Below, in pieces: positions 1 through 11,279 of a DNA stretch of 64,000 nucleotides. The stretch's first letter is position 1; every line of letters starts with the position of its first letter. The notes beneath the pieces were generated by a model, which was given only the letters and a program-made list of their open reading frames with translations, searched no databases and was not told where the DNA came from. The position numbers and the translations under genes were made by a program. The stretch is from Plantago major. Lineage: Eukaryota > Streptophyta > Magnoliopsida > Lamiales > Plantaginaceae. The stretch lies in contig CM048842.1 of the NCBI GenBank assembly GCA_026545765.1, positions 73,482,871 through 73,546,870 of the forward strand. The letters run 5' to 3'.

Positions 1-1110
1 TTCCGGGACTCACCTGAGATGTTTGAACCCACAAGAAGCACAAACCGTGCTGGAAGAGATACACAACGGAAGCTGTGGAAGTCATTCCAGGGGGAGGGCT
101 CTCGCCCAGAAAATCATACGACAAGGCTACTATTGGCCTACCATCGATAAAGATTCCGCCGACCACGCCCGGAGATGTCAGGATTGCCAATATTACGCAA
201 ACATCCCACATCGTCCGACGAACCCTATGATTCCGTCAATCATAGCGTGTCCGTTCGATCAGTGGGGTATCGATATTGTCGGACCATTTCAGGGTACCCA
301 GAAAAATTTCTCATTGTGGCGGTGGAATATTTTACCAAGTGGGTAGAAGCGGAGGCTGTAGCGACTATCACGGAAAGTCGAGTGCGGACCTTCATGTGGA
401 AGAACATCATTTGCCGCTTCGGCCTACCAAGAGTTCTAATCTCGGATAACGGCGCTCAGTTCTCAGGCAGTAGGCTCAAGGAATGGCTTGCCTCCTTCAA
501 ATCGAACAACGCTTCACATCCGTCGGATACCCACAAGCCAATGGTCAGGCTGAATCCACAAACAAGACAATAGTCAAAATCCTGGAGAAGCGTTTGAGAA
601 CTTCCCGAGAAAGCTGGGCAGACGACCTGGAAGGCGTGCTATGGGCTCATCGCACCACTGCACGGACTGCGACCAAAGAAACTCCATTCTCCTTGGTATA
701 TGGTTCGGAGGCAGTCATACCATCTGAGATTGCCGTTGAGACTTTGAGGATCCAAGAGTTCGAAGGCAATGCAAACTGAGAAGCTCGGATATTCGACCTA
801 GATATGCTCGAATGAAAGGTCCGAGGCCGGTGAATATCCATAGGTATCAGTGCTGCCCGAACCTACAACAGAACGCTCGAGCGTTAACTTGCAAATCGGA
901 GACACGGTGCTTGACGAGCGACATTTTGAACAATATTGGAAAATTCAAGCCCAGTGGGAAGGACCTACAAGATTATCGGCAAAGAGTGAATGGCGTTATG
1001 AATTAGAAGATGAGAACGGATATCCCTCAAGCGTCCGTGGAATGCTAGGAACCTTGAGTTCTATGCATAGAGATAATCGCGGATCTCCTTCAGATCTATT
1101 GGTCATCTCA
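1..1110 (+). pseudogene. Integrase region of gypsy copy 1 (remnant)
   Basis: The translated pieces show the H-H-C-C zinc-binding part (HNGSCGSHS, then CQDCQYY), the phrase FDQWGIDIVGPF that opens the catalytic core, ISDNGAQFSG and PQANGQAEST from the core, and a C-terminal stretch related to the end of pol in the second gypsy copy. Integrase inserts the element's DNA copy into the host chromosome. The region no longer reads as one frame, so it is a fossil. The match to the integrase at about 49342-50371 on the other strand is close enough to place both in one family. Confidence 0.85.
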
Positions 1111-2303
1111 GTTTCAACAATTTATTACACGGAACTCCGCCAGTTCTGTTTTTCGATCCTTTTGTCATTGGCCTTAGAGCCCGCAAGTTGTAATTGAATT
1201 TCCGGCAAATCAATACAACCTCTATCTTTCGATTTGTGATTTTTTCGATCCATGCATATGTGATTTAACGTTCGTTTAATGACAAGGAAAGCAAGAGATT
1301 TCATTCATACAAAGACGAATTATACATAATCTTGTCTGTACAATTTACAATCTCGGATCGATATCCGGACTCACGGACGCAATATGAAAAAGGCAGAAAA
1401 CGTCTCTGGAGATACGTCATCTCCCAGCAAAGATCGCTCCCCCGTCGGAAAAAGCTTCTTCCATGACGAGCAGCAAGTCTGGTTTCCACGGAGGCCAGGA
1501 ACTCGATCTACCTGCACACAGGAAAATGTTTAAACGTGGTGGAATTCCTCATGATACCACCAAAACGTGGCATTGCAAATCCTGTGCCCGGGGAAAACAA
1601 AGTACGGACAGGAAGAGATTTCCGCCTCACCGGCTTTAGAGACTCAAACTCTCTTGAAATTCGGAAACCATTTCCAATATAAGAGAGATTTGAACCACTA
1701 AAGTGGGGTTGGAAGAAAGCAGAGGAGACGGACGGATATACATTCAAACCGAGATCTATGCTTTTCTATGACTGATCTTCAACAATTTTCCCCTCTAGAC
1801 CCACGCCACTCTCAAGCTCAGGATGAACACCGACTTGAGAGTGGACGGGAGTCAAGAGGGGGGAACTATTCAAGAAATCATCATCTTGCTAATTGAATAG
1901 ATATGGAAATTGGAAGTTGGATTTGCACGACCAAGGTCAAGAGGGATCCGGAGTATTTATAGAAGTAACGAACCAATAGGCGTCCGACACGTCAGAACTT
2001 CGACGTGGACAATGGGCTTAAACTATTCATTTGGGTTGAACAGTGTTGGGCCAGACGGGTTTATCCAATCAAGCCTAAACAAGCCCATCAACCACGTCCG
2101 AGTTTCTTGGTCATTTTACAAAGATATGTGCGTCAATATAATCCGACGAAGCTTACACAAGAAAAAGACGGCGATCTCATCCGAGGAAAAATAGTTCGAA
2201 TTTTATAGACAAAATTACCCGAACATTTACATAACAGAAGTACAATCTGAAAAGGTCCAAGGATAAGTACATACTTCCACGGGGCATACCCCGCCTTGTT
2301 CCT

Positions 2304-2585
2304 TTACCAGATTCCGGAAGTCGAGCCTTGGGACTCCGAGACACCACCTCGGCCCTGACGAGCCTGCTGCTGCATTCGGATCCTCGTACGGATCAACTTC
2401 AGCGTCCGCTCCCTCTCTTCCTCGGCTCGCCTCCTAGCTATTCCCGGACATTGAGGAGGATCTCCCACAAAATCAAGGATGATTGGGTCATCCGCGGTCC
2501 CCATACCTGGGTAACTTGGAGGATGCATGTGCCCACAAGCACAGTTTACCCAATGCTGATATTCCTCGTCGTCAGATTCCGACAT
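2304..2585 (-). CDS. Small antisense ORF in gypsy spacer, function unknown
   Basis: The frame predicts 93 residues. The N-terminal part is acidic (starting MSESDDEEYQ), followed by a Cys/His cluster (CACGHMH) and an arginine- and glutamate-rich helix-like stretch. A TATA-like box lies on the same strand at 2681-2690, about 95 bp before the start codon, which is the main reason to list it. No family was recognised. It sits inside the retroelement between pol and the larger antisense gene and may be an accessory reading frame or chance. Confidence that it is translated is low. Confidence 0.3.
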   Translation of the reverse strand: MSESDDEEYQHWVNCACGHMHPPSYPGMGTADDPIILDFVGDPPQCPGIARRRAEEERERTLKLIRTRIRMQQQARQGRGGVSESQGSTSGIW

Positions 2586-2680
2586 CCAGGAAAACTCCGG
2601 CTTTTGTGGAAGGTTCTTGATGAAACAAAGGACATAATGGAGAAGGGTACAGCGGTGAAAAAGGAAGAATTACCACACCC

Positions 2681-2690
2681 TTATTTATAG
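2681..2690 (-). promoter_or_regulatory. TATA-like box, antisense, before the 93-residue ORF
   Basis: The minus strand reads ctataaataa here. It lies about 95 bp upstream of the ATG at 2585. It is one of several antisense TATA boxes in this element; the clearest is at 6597-6606. Confidence 0.35.
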
Positions 2691-3130
2691 TAGTGACAAA
2701 CCCGTACGATCTCAACACATGTCACTCATCCGACGGCTTGGAAGTTGATGGGACGCAGTAACAATGACAAATTCACTGTTTCACCTTCCTTCCTTCTAGA
2801 AGAATCACGCATCCCAAAGGTCGATTGAATTTAGCAATCACGGACGGAACGAAATTCGTGAAACGATGGTTTTGACTTCTACGTCGGACGCCATCTACTG
2901 CGATCCGTGTTATTTAAAGATGTGTTTTATGATAGTAAAACATATGAACGATGAACGGAAGCAAACAAAGCGGAAAACAGGCAATGACTCGGAATTACGA
3001 GAAATATTGTTTTACAGACAGTTAGTACGGATAAAACACAAAGCAGCATTGTTCAAGGCATTGTTCCGTGCCACAAAGAGATGCATATTCCAGACATTAC
3101 ATAAGTTCCACAGGGCATACCCCGGATTCT

Positions 3131-5908
3131 TCACTGAGGATTAAATGGCTCGGACTGCTTTCTTCGAGGCGGATCGCCAGTAGACGAATTGGCTGACTTA
3201 GATGTTAAGGGACTCATGAGCTCGAACAAGTTGAAGTCTTCAGCAAGACCAACTACCCGGGAAGGCATGTAATACCAGTCCTTGAGGAAGGCCCGGTAAT
3301 TCTCGAACGGGACGAAGCACACCTTTTGTAAGGCATCCGGCACACACTTCGGAAGGAAGGGTCCACCGTTCTTGATCTCCAATTCTTCTTCCTCAGTGAC
3401 GAGTTCCGCAAACTCACAAGCGGCCAACCGATCGTCCGAGACAACATCCACGGGAACTTCCACGCCGTTAGCATCCGCAGAAGGGTTTAACCCTTCCGCC
3501 TTCCAATTGAAATCTTGAGGAAGTAGCCCCTTGGACTGTAGTTGACCGATTGCAGCGGAGAACCCATTCAGCCGAGATTCGTCGGACTTGTCTGCCATGA
3601 AGAACTTGAAAGAATCCGACCTCATGAAATCCCGGCCCGCCTCAAGACGAGAGTATTGGAGGTCTTCAAGCAAGAAATCCTTCATGTCTCGGAAGGCTCT
3701 CATTGATTTCTGGGTGAAACCCTCCTGCCAATCCAAGTCCGCCTTGATTGCCTCCCAGCTGGTCTTCAGCTTATGGAACTTCACCTCGTGCTCCTTCAGC
3801 TGCATCTCCAACTGCTTCACTTTTTCGGCCTCATCCGCGGACCTGGCCATGGCCTTGAACAACTCGTGCTCAATGGTAGCCCGCTCACTCGCCTTCCACT
3901 GCATAGCTCGGATGAAGCACCCAAGCTGCAAAGAATCCGTATAGACATAAGTTGTACGCTTGTCATGAGGACATAATGAAAAAACCATTAGAAGATCACG
4001 AACCTGCTGATATAGCACATTGTCGAGAGTGGCCTGGTCAGACGGTAAAACAACGGCCAACTGCTGCCTCTTGCTTGATTGGGAGGCCTCCGCGGGAGCT
4101 CTTCTCTTCCGCCTAGACATTATGGCATCCCGCATGAACACTTCTTGTTGAGGCCCGGATCCAGCAGCGGATGGTGGTCTGGAGGCAGCGGCGCTCCGAG
4201 TAACAGGTGCTTTGCCCTTATCAGGCACCCCCATGACTTGCGGGTCTTCTCCCGCCTTGTTACGCCTCTCCTCCTCTGCGGCGAACACTGCCGCATTCTT
4301 GGGATCTCCCATAGGAAGACCAACGGACGTATTGATAATCTTGGTCCTCTGACCAGCGGCGACCTCAAGAGATTGTTGCTCTCTCTGCTGCTTCTTCTTT
4401 TCGGCGAGCGTCGACATGATATAGTCGAACCAGTGAGCTACATAGCAATGCAAACATTTCAGAACACGGACGAATAACAGAGAAACAACAGGAATATCGG
4501 AGATGAGAAAATTCATAACGAGACATTCAAAACACGAAGTCGCACAAATCATAAGTTAGACTCCTTACTGAAATCTGTCTTTCCTCCGACTTCCACGACA
4601 TCGGTCAGTCTGCATAGATATGGCAGCGGTTGACAAATTAGTCCGTGGAACGGGTAGGTAGGCGGATCATTCTTCTTGTGGATCTCCGCCACCCAGGGAG
4701 CAACGTTCTTCGGAAGCGGACGCCAATCAGGGATACTCTCTCTAAGGAATTTTGTGGGCAGCCCCCATTGTTCCCTCTGTCTCTCGGACATCCCTGGCTT
4801 CAAAGCCATCCGTACAAAAATGTACCTATCCCACCATTTCGACCCCAACAACGAGATGGAGTCTGAGATGAAGTTATAGGGTTTCCTATTCATAAAAGTG
4901 TAAAAAAAGGGGATTCCCCGGACTGAAAGAGACATGGAAAAGCTGCCTGAAGTTTTCAAAATTCACAGTTTGCCCCTTCTTCTTACAAAAGATTACAAAA
5001 CAAATAAGGTTACCCAGGGACTTGGGGATAACCTGAATCAGACCTATGCCAATTTGGTTGAGGATGTTCTTCAGTTCCGTGGTAATGGTGATCTTCCATC
5101 CGCAGGAGAAGGCAACCTCGTGCACGCACATATACCCAGCAGGTGGGTTATAGAATGCATGCCCGTGATCAGGGATCATTATTTCTACAGACTCAGGGAT
5201 CTCCCATTTTCGCCTCATTTCCGGAATCTCCTCAGGCCGGACCCTCGGTGGACAGGTAGGAAGAAGCCCGTCCGCGTTTAGCTCTCCGAACTCGTCTGCT
5301 ATCACTACTGCGGATGCGGGACGAGGAAATTTGATCCTTGCCGCCTTGGCACCACGGCCTTCAACCAACGGAAGGCTGGATTGAGCGGCAGCTACGGAGT
5401 GCAATACAACCCGACGACCAGCACCTCTCCGAGGACGGACATCGGGAGAACCTTCCTCTTCTCCGTCTTCACCTTCTTCCTCTCCGCCTTCTTCCTCCTG
5501 ACCACCATCAGGTCTCCCAGATGTACCAGGGTTGGACGGACCTGTCTCTACCACAACACGGTCCTCCACTCCGGCCTCGAACATCTCCACGTCATCAGCC
5601 TCATGCCCGCTGTCGCCTGCCCGTTCAAGTTGAAGCTCATTCGGATCTATAGGCTCTCCCACACCGCCTATAGTCCGAGATTGGACCAACGTTCTCGCCT
5701 CATTAACACCTTCTTCGACCACTGGCCCGTCCGTCGGAGGATTGACTGTTTCATGGGTTCCGTGCCTAGCGTCGGAATCTCTGGAAGATAAGACATCCAC
5801 GAGATAGTCTTCTACGGACACGCTCACGTCCGCGGATTCACCGCCCGAATCTACTCCATCCTGATAATCCCGCACCTCGTGAACGTTTTGACTATCGCTC
5901 CCGAACAT
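3131..5908 (-). pseudogene. Antisense accessory gene of TAT gypsy element (gypsy-type putative transposase domain)
   Basis: Three consecutive minus-strand blocks cover 5908-4886, 4959-4549 and 4552-3131. The first is acidic at its start (SDSQNVHEV, then long Glu/Asp/Gly runs) and then carries a conserved domain recognised by phrases such as PDHGHAFYNPPAGYMCVHEV. That resembles the plant family annotated as putative gypsy-type transposon domain (PF04195). The last block has a basic N-terminal part and a Lys/Glu-rich coiled-coil-like middle. The same order, with recognisable protein similarity, is found on the plus strand at 43877-46747 inside the second gypsy copy. The gene lies opposite to pol, has its own TATA-like box at 6597-6606, and its role is not established. 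Transitions between blocks may be introns or decay. Confidence 0.7.
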
Positions 5909-7185
5909 CCTAGGGCAGAAGGAAACGGATTAGAAACGATGATTGTTATTGTCCGAGAGTTCATTTATATGTCTTATTAAGTCTAGAGGTCCGGGAAAAA
6001 GTTTAAACCCTAAGGTGTTCTATACACAGAAGGACAGGGGCCCCAAGACCCTGGCACACGAAGCTGTGCCAGTGGCACCACGATCTGCCCCTTATGGCAC
6101 GGCAATAAAAGAAACAATTTACAGGCGAACAACACAACCAATACCAATTTATCATCAAGTAAGCATGCATTGTCAAGACGGGTTGTGTCGGACGGGACGT
6201 ACCAAATAAAAGTACAAGGCACCAGTGAGGAAAATTGGCATATTATAAGCATGCAGCAGAAACACATCAACTAGCATCTCAACCAAAGGTATCGCAAGAG
6301 CCAATTACTAAAGACAAGCACAATTACAGGCGGCAAAGAAGCTACACTAGACATGCAATGGGCGTATAGCGAATACAGCAACTTTAACAAAGCCAAAAAT
6401 GAGGGTACTTGCTAATATTCAAACAGAAAGTTCCACGGACGATCGAGTTTGGATAATGTTCGAGGTTCTGATCTCAATGGATAGCCCAAAGTCTTACAAG
6501 TCCCAGTTGCTCGGATCGATCTTGCGTTGTTTGAATTGCTTAAAGATTGCTCAGAGTTTCAATTTAGCTAAAGTGTGAAAGTGACCGATCGCCTAACTAT
6601 TTATAGGGGCAAAGTGGGAAGGCCAAGCGTCACATCACTTAGGTTTAAACCGCGACCGTTGATCTGTTCAAATCCAACGGTCATGACGATTCACGAATAG
6701 ATGGCTAACGGCGCATTACGTTTAGTGCGGATGAGGAGTCGCGTCACTTGATCTCAACCGTTGAGGCTTTCCAATCCAACGGTCGCATCGTTCCCCTCGG
6801 GATCTTACCCCATGGGCCGGACAAGCAACTCGTTGGACCCCGTTGATTTACTGTTCGGAGGTCCATCAGGACCATTTCACAAATTTGGCCCAACGGATAA
6901 CCTCCTACTTGATCTTCCTCGAAAGACTTCGTCAGATCCTAACCATTTCGGACCCATATATCTCGGATACAAATACCTTTTCCATCTACAGTCCCAGTTA
7001 TGTGATAACTCGGACTGTAGACGGAAAAGGGGGGGAAAGAGATATATTGAATCCTTGAGGACACGGACGACGGATCCCGACAAAAAGGATTTTTTCCTTT
7101 TTCTTTTAACTAACGATTCGGACATGCTCCACAGACACGACTGATCCGTCATAGTTACCAACTATCTTCTACTAAGATACTTGGA
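5909..7185. other. Leader region of the antisense gene and pre-LTR spacer, gypsy copy 1
   Basis: No domain is recognised in this stretch. It lies upstream of the antisense gene and downstream of pol and contains that gene's probable core promoter. It closes with the sequence actaagatacttggaaact, which is conserved in inverted orientation next to the LTR of the other gypsy copy near 42849-42868. Confidence 0.55.
6597..6606 (-). promoter_or_regulatory. TATA box of the antisense accessory gene, gypsy copy 1
   Basis: The minus strand reads ctataaatag. It lies about 690 bp before the first antisense ATG at 5908. The matching gene in gypsy copy 2 has the same box (tataaata at 43459-43466) about 420 bp before its first ATG. 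The shared placement supports a true core promoter. Confidence 0.5.
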
Positions 7186-7200
7186 AACTGTGGGAACATA
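7186..7200 (+). other. Polypurine tract region of gypsy copy 1
   Basis: Directly before the LTR the sequence reads aactgtgggaacata. The relative at 42833-42848 has a similar purine-rich run abutting its LTR. In LTR elements this tract primes plus-strand DNA synthesis. Confidence 0.6.
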
Positions 7201-8126
7201 TGTTGATACGGAAATGTGTCTAATCCGTTAAGGGCGCCATAGAGCGTGTCCTAGAGCGCATCAAGGCTAAGATAGCCATTCAAAGCTAGTCCGACCTTCG
7301 AGTGGTCCATCCTAAAGGAAACCATCTCAGGTCAACTAGTACTCACAAGTCAGCACGCCATTTCAGCTAGGTCCGACCAAGCTAGATGGATGACTTTCGA
7401 GCCTGACAAAAGGTTACCTTGTCCTCCCAAGTACCGCAAACTGTCAGTCCTAAGATGCTAAACGGACCGGACGAGAGAATCTCGGATGCCACCAAAGACG
7501 TAAGACAAACGTATTGTAGAACCACTGAGATGCTTTCGTGGAACTCTAAGGTCAGGACACCTTGAGTTACCCAAGGCAGAGTCATCCAATCATGCGGATC
7601 TGTCCGAGGGACTTACACGGACCCAACGTGCGGAACAGTACTCTCAGAGGGAAAGGACCAAACTACCCTCCCAGCCCATTAATTAGTATTGGATTACTAT
7701 TCACTAATGGGCCATGGGCCAAAGGTAGCATTGGTGTCCAAATCTAAGGCATACACTTGGCATCATCTTATGAGCTACTTCATAAGTATATGATAACTAT
7801 AAATATAACACAAGGTCCAATACCTGGAGGTAAGTGAAATTTCCTAGGAAATTGTGTTATCTCCTAAGTCCTAAACATCCTTGATTTCATTACCTTTCCC
7901 GTTACTATTGCATTGAGAGCTTTCATCTCTCCTTTGAGTAAAGCCTCCTTCCGGATTGACTTAGGCAATCCGGGTAACCCATTCTAACCCCCCCCCCCCC
8001 CCCCCACTTAGTCCTTTCAGGTACTCTCGCTCGGATAAGCCTTCTCTCGGACTTCAAGTTGGAGGTGGATCTTAGATTAGGTTACTTGTAGTAGTAGTGT
8101 TGGTGTTTGAGGTTTATCCATCAACA
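7201..8126 (+). repeat. 3' LTR of gypsy copy 1
   Basis: The repeat starts with tgttgatacgg, directly after the polypurine tract, and ends with tcaaca, giving the usual TG...CA borders over 926 bp. Its first 40 bases match, with differences, the corresponding edge of the 967-969 bp LTRs of gypsy copy 2. It also contains a long C run at about 7987-8006, like the G run of those LTRs. The partner LTR lies outside the window. Confidence 0.8.
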
Positions 8127-8156
8127 AGTTTGTATGGTTTACTGTTGAATATGAAT

Positions 8157-8725
8157 TTTCTTAATGGGCATAGATCCAGTTAGGAGGACCTTTGGTTCTA
8201 TGCTTGATATAGTCCCTTCAACTAATCTTCTAAGAATGTTCTATGAATCGTGTACTAGACGTGCTCTTTCAGTTCCAGAAGATAGAAGAGATACACGTGA
8301 ACTAATTGAGGTGTGTTGATCTTTACATGTCTATCAACAACATTTTACATGTGAAGACTTTCAATTTTTTTCCCTTTATGTATAAGATTCAATCGGTAGG
8401 ATGAGGTATAAGGTTTCTCTCTACGGTCTCTGGCTGGAAGGACTGGTTCTATCTAACCCAAATTCAATTCCGTTCGAAAATGATGTTCAGGTTCGGTCTG
8501 GCATATACTCGAACATGTTCCATACTTTTGCTACAAGACCCGACCGCAACATTTAATGATTACGTTAGTAAAAACTATTTTTTCCCGCCGGGGGGTTATG
8601 CATAGACTCTCTAGGCGGGGAAACTCTCTTCGATCTTCTCTCTACTTTCTTGATCCATAACGGACCTGGGGGATATGATAACTCTCTTCGATCGTCTCTC
8701 TACTTTCTTGATCTCCATTTGAATC
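8157..8725 (+). repeat. Dispersed duplicated segment, copy 1
   Basis: This segment is about 85-90 percent similar by eye to 13403-14085. Shared phrases include gaatcgtgtactagacgtgc and ttccagaagatagaagag. Its end holds two units of the actctctaggcggggaaact minisatellite that is longer in copy 2. No protein domain was recognised. Confidence 0.75.
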
Positions 8726-8820
8726 CAAATATTCTACGGTGATAAATAAAAAATGTGACATTTGTTTGGGACATATATAAATGAAATATGAGATATGTTG
8801 TGGAACATATGGAGTACATA

Positions 8821-10061
8821 GAGAGAAAATTACATATGGTACCCCTTAAATTTTCCCCCTCAACAGATTGGTCCCTTCTATTCGAACAATAACAAATACC
8901 CCCTAGAGTTGACCAAAATGAAAATGCCTTTCTCTCTCTTGCCATGGTGGATTTTTTTAATTTAAACAATAAAGTAAATCAAAAATAAAATAAAATTGAA
9001 TTATTCCTTTTATTTTCTATTTTATTTTTTTCCTTTATTGATTGTTACTGTTTATCATCTTCTTCCTTCAATCTGAGTACATGTTTTCTTTTTCTTCTCC
9101 TCTCTTTTCTTTTTCCCTTCTTCTTCATTACAAAAAAAACTCTGTTATCGGCATCATCTTTATCGTTGCAAAGATTCGAAAACCACCCCAAACCCATTTT
9201 CTTCTTCCTTCCCTTCCCTTCTTCCTCTTCTTTTATGTTGTTCACAGCTCCAAATCGGAGCTGTATTTTGCTCCGGTGGAGCTGTAATTACAGCTCCACC
9301 GGAGCTGTTCGTTCGCAGCTCCAAATTGGAGCTGCAACAGCTCCGATTTTGGAGCTGTGCAGCCCCATATCGGAGCTGCAACAGCTTCGACATGGGGCTG
9401 TTCACAGCTCCAAAATCGGAGTTGTACAGCCCATATCAGAGCTTTTCCGGCATGGAGCTTTGAAATCGGAGTTGGAGATGTGGATATGATGTTTTGATTG
9501 TTGTTTGAATTGGTTTCGTAGTTTAAGGGACTCAATTTAGAGTTTTGGAAACTCCAAGCACAAATTGAGAATTTAACAAACTTAATTGCAAAATTGAAAA
9601 CGTTATAGGGACCTAATTGAACTTTTAAATTTTATGAATAATAACTAGTTGGACCCAAATAATTTATGGTCATTCAATTGACTCCAACTCACCAATTACA
9701 TCCATTCAATTACATCAGCGTCCCTACATTTGTTTCTCTTAATTACAGACATGTCCATGGTCAGTTGTGGCCAAAATAAAAGAGGAGAAAAGAAAATTAA
9801 AAAGAAAAGAAAACAGTGAAACATAATAAAAGAAACTCAAAAATTAAAATATTCAATGACATTTTTGTTATTATGATGACCAACTTTGGCTGACACATCA
9901 GCAAAAAGCAAGTCTATGTCATCTCCAGGTTTGACTTTTGGACCCATTTGTAATATCAGAAATTACTCAGTTCAATATTTAAATGTAATTGTAATTGTTC
10001 GAATAGAAGGAGTGAATCTGTTATTGGACCCAATTTAAGAGGTACCATCCGAAATTTACCC
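8821..10061. mobile_element. Mutator-like non-autonomous element (MULE-type), 1.24 kb
   Basis: Both flanks carry the 9-bp duplication gagtacata (8812-8820 and 10062-10070), the length typical of Mutator-like elements. The ends form imperfect terminal inverted repeats of about 70 bp. The left end has aaattacatatggtaccc and the right end, read in reverse, has aaatttcggatggtacc; both then share cttctattcgaacaat. The gaaaatt-like start and ggtacc phrase are common in plant MULE ends. There is no transposase. The interior is AT-rich apart from the hairpin array at 9243-9480. Short frames in it are judged to be chance. Confidence 0.85.
9243..9480. repeat. Array of cagctcc/ggagctg hairpins
   Basis: About nine short imperfect palindromes follow one another with almost no spacer. 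Each has arms like cagctcc and ggagctg around a 3-8 base loop; one is cagctcc-acc-ggagctg near 9290. Some arms are changed to cagcccc or gagttg. The array is GC-rich compared with the surrounding element. Confidence 0.8.
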
Positions 10062-10278
10062 GAGTACATATTATTAAGAACATTAGCTAGAACATACATC
10101 ATACAAATTATTTTTGAACATCTGAACATTTCCGATTGATATTTCATATTTGATTCAAAACTTGGTCGAGCTATAAGTATCAGTAAAAAAATAATGCAGT
10201 TGATATGAGAGTGATATTCTAATCGATCTAACACTATCCATAACATGGAATTATGTAAAGCAGTATAAACCTCATTAG

Positions 10279-11060
10279 ATTAATGCAGTCTTACGTGGAA
10301 TTTTATGGAATTAGTTATATTTTAACCAGTATATATTTCATTGTTATTTTTGGTAAATTGACTACATATATAGTTTTTATTCAATCTCATATAACTTTAT
10401 CTAAAAAATCCGAAAAATATTTTGAACATATATTTGAATTCGTCGTGACAAAACGAATCCATAGACACCAATCTTGAATACTATTATTAATTAAATAAAT
10501 TATTTTATCTATTAAAATAAAATATAAATTTATTAAATAAGATAAAATGAAATACTAAAATTTTAAAATTAGAGTATTTATTAAATTAATTCAATTCTAC
10601 GTGGAATTAGTTGCATTTTTAACCGGTATATACATATTTCACAGTTTATTTTTGGTTCGTTGGCTGCATATATAATTTTTATTAAATCTCATATAACATT
10701 ATCTATAAAAATCCAAAAAATATATTAAACATATATTTGAATTCCCCGTGACAAGACGAATCCATAGGCACAAAATCTTGAATACTATTATTCATTAAAT
10801 AAATTATATTATTTATTAAAGTAAATATAAATTTATTAAATAAGATAAAATGAAATAATTAAATTTAAAAAATAGATCATTTATTAAATTAATTCAATCC
10901 TACGTGGAATTTTGTGGAATTAGTTGCATTTTCAACCAGTATATATTTCACTATTTATTTTTTGTATGTTGGCTGCATATATAGTTTTTATTAAGTTTCA
11001 TATAAATTTATCTACAAAACTTCGAAAAAAATTTATGTTTATATTAATAGATATTTATGT
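10279..11060 (+). repeat. Tandem repeat, about 305-bp unit, roughly 2.5 copies
   Basis: Units begin near 10279, 10582 and 10888 with a phrase like tacgtggaattagttgcat. They continue through aatctcatataac, a ccgtgacaagacgaatccat-like core and an AT-rich tail. The third unit is cut short near 11040. Single copies of the core occur at 12383-12575 and 27836-28070. No coding potential was recognised. Confidence 0.8.
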
Positions 11061-11279
11061 TTTCAATTATACATTTTGATTCTACGGTTGAGCAGATTCC
11101 GAATAGGTGGAGAGAATTTTTGTTGCATAAAGTTTTTTCATGTTAAACGTGAGGAACTGAGGCTAATGTTTTTAGCGCTTAGATTATGAGTTGGATGTAT
11201 TATATAATAAAAATATAATATAATATATAAAGTTAATGAGTTAAAATCCACCATATTCATTCAAATTACATCCATCCTA

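Larger units (their letters stand above)
1111..3130. other. Spacer between pol and antisense gene of gypsy copy 1
   Basis: This two-kilobase stretch holds no recognised retroelement domain. It contains short antisense reading frames, TATA-like boxes on the minus strand near 1951-1962 and at 2681-2690, and a phrase (gggcataccccg) occurring near both 2283 and 3114, which suggests local duplication. The second gypsy copy has a similar spacer of about 2.4 kb in the same place. Confidence 0.6.
1..8126 (+). mobile_element. Ty3/gypsy LTR retrotransposon, TAT lineage, copy 1 (cut by window edge)
   Basis: The element enters from the left edge with integrase sequence on the plus strand. It continues through a spacer, an accessory gene on the opposite strand, a purine-rich tract and a 3' LTR ending at 8126. 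The order integrase, spacer, antisense gene, LTR matches the complete relative at 41864-56103, which lies in the other orientation. Integrase protein, antisense gene products and LTR edge (tgttgatacgg) are clearly related between the two. A long antisense accessory gene between pol and the 3' LTR is a known feature of TAT-lineage elements such as Grande and Retand. The copy is broken, with at least about three breaks in the visible part. The 5' half lies outside the window, so target duplication and age cannot be judged. Confidence 0.85.

Noticed and set aside
1301-1747. Short minus-strand frames in the gypsy spacer
   Set aside because: There is no domain and no similarity to the other gypsy copy that I could see; the only support is a distant TATA-like box.
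9042-9535. Several overlapping frames on both strands inside the Mutator-like element
   Set aside because: They are produced by the palindromic cagctcc array and low-complexity flanks; no domain or start context supports them.
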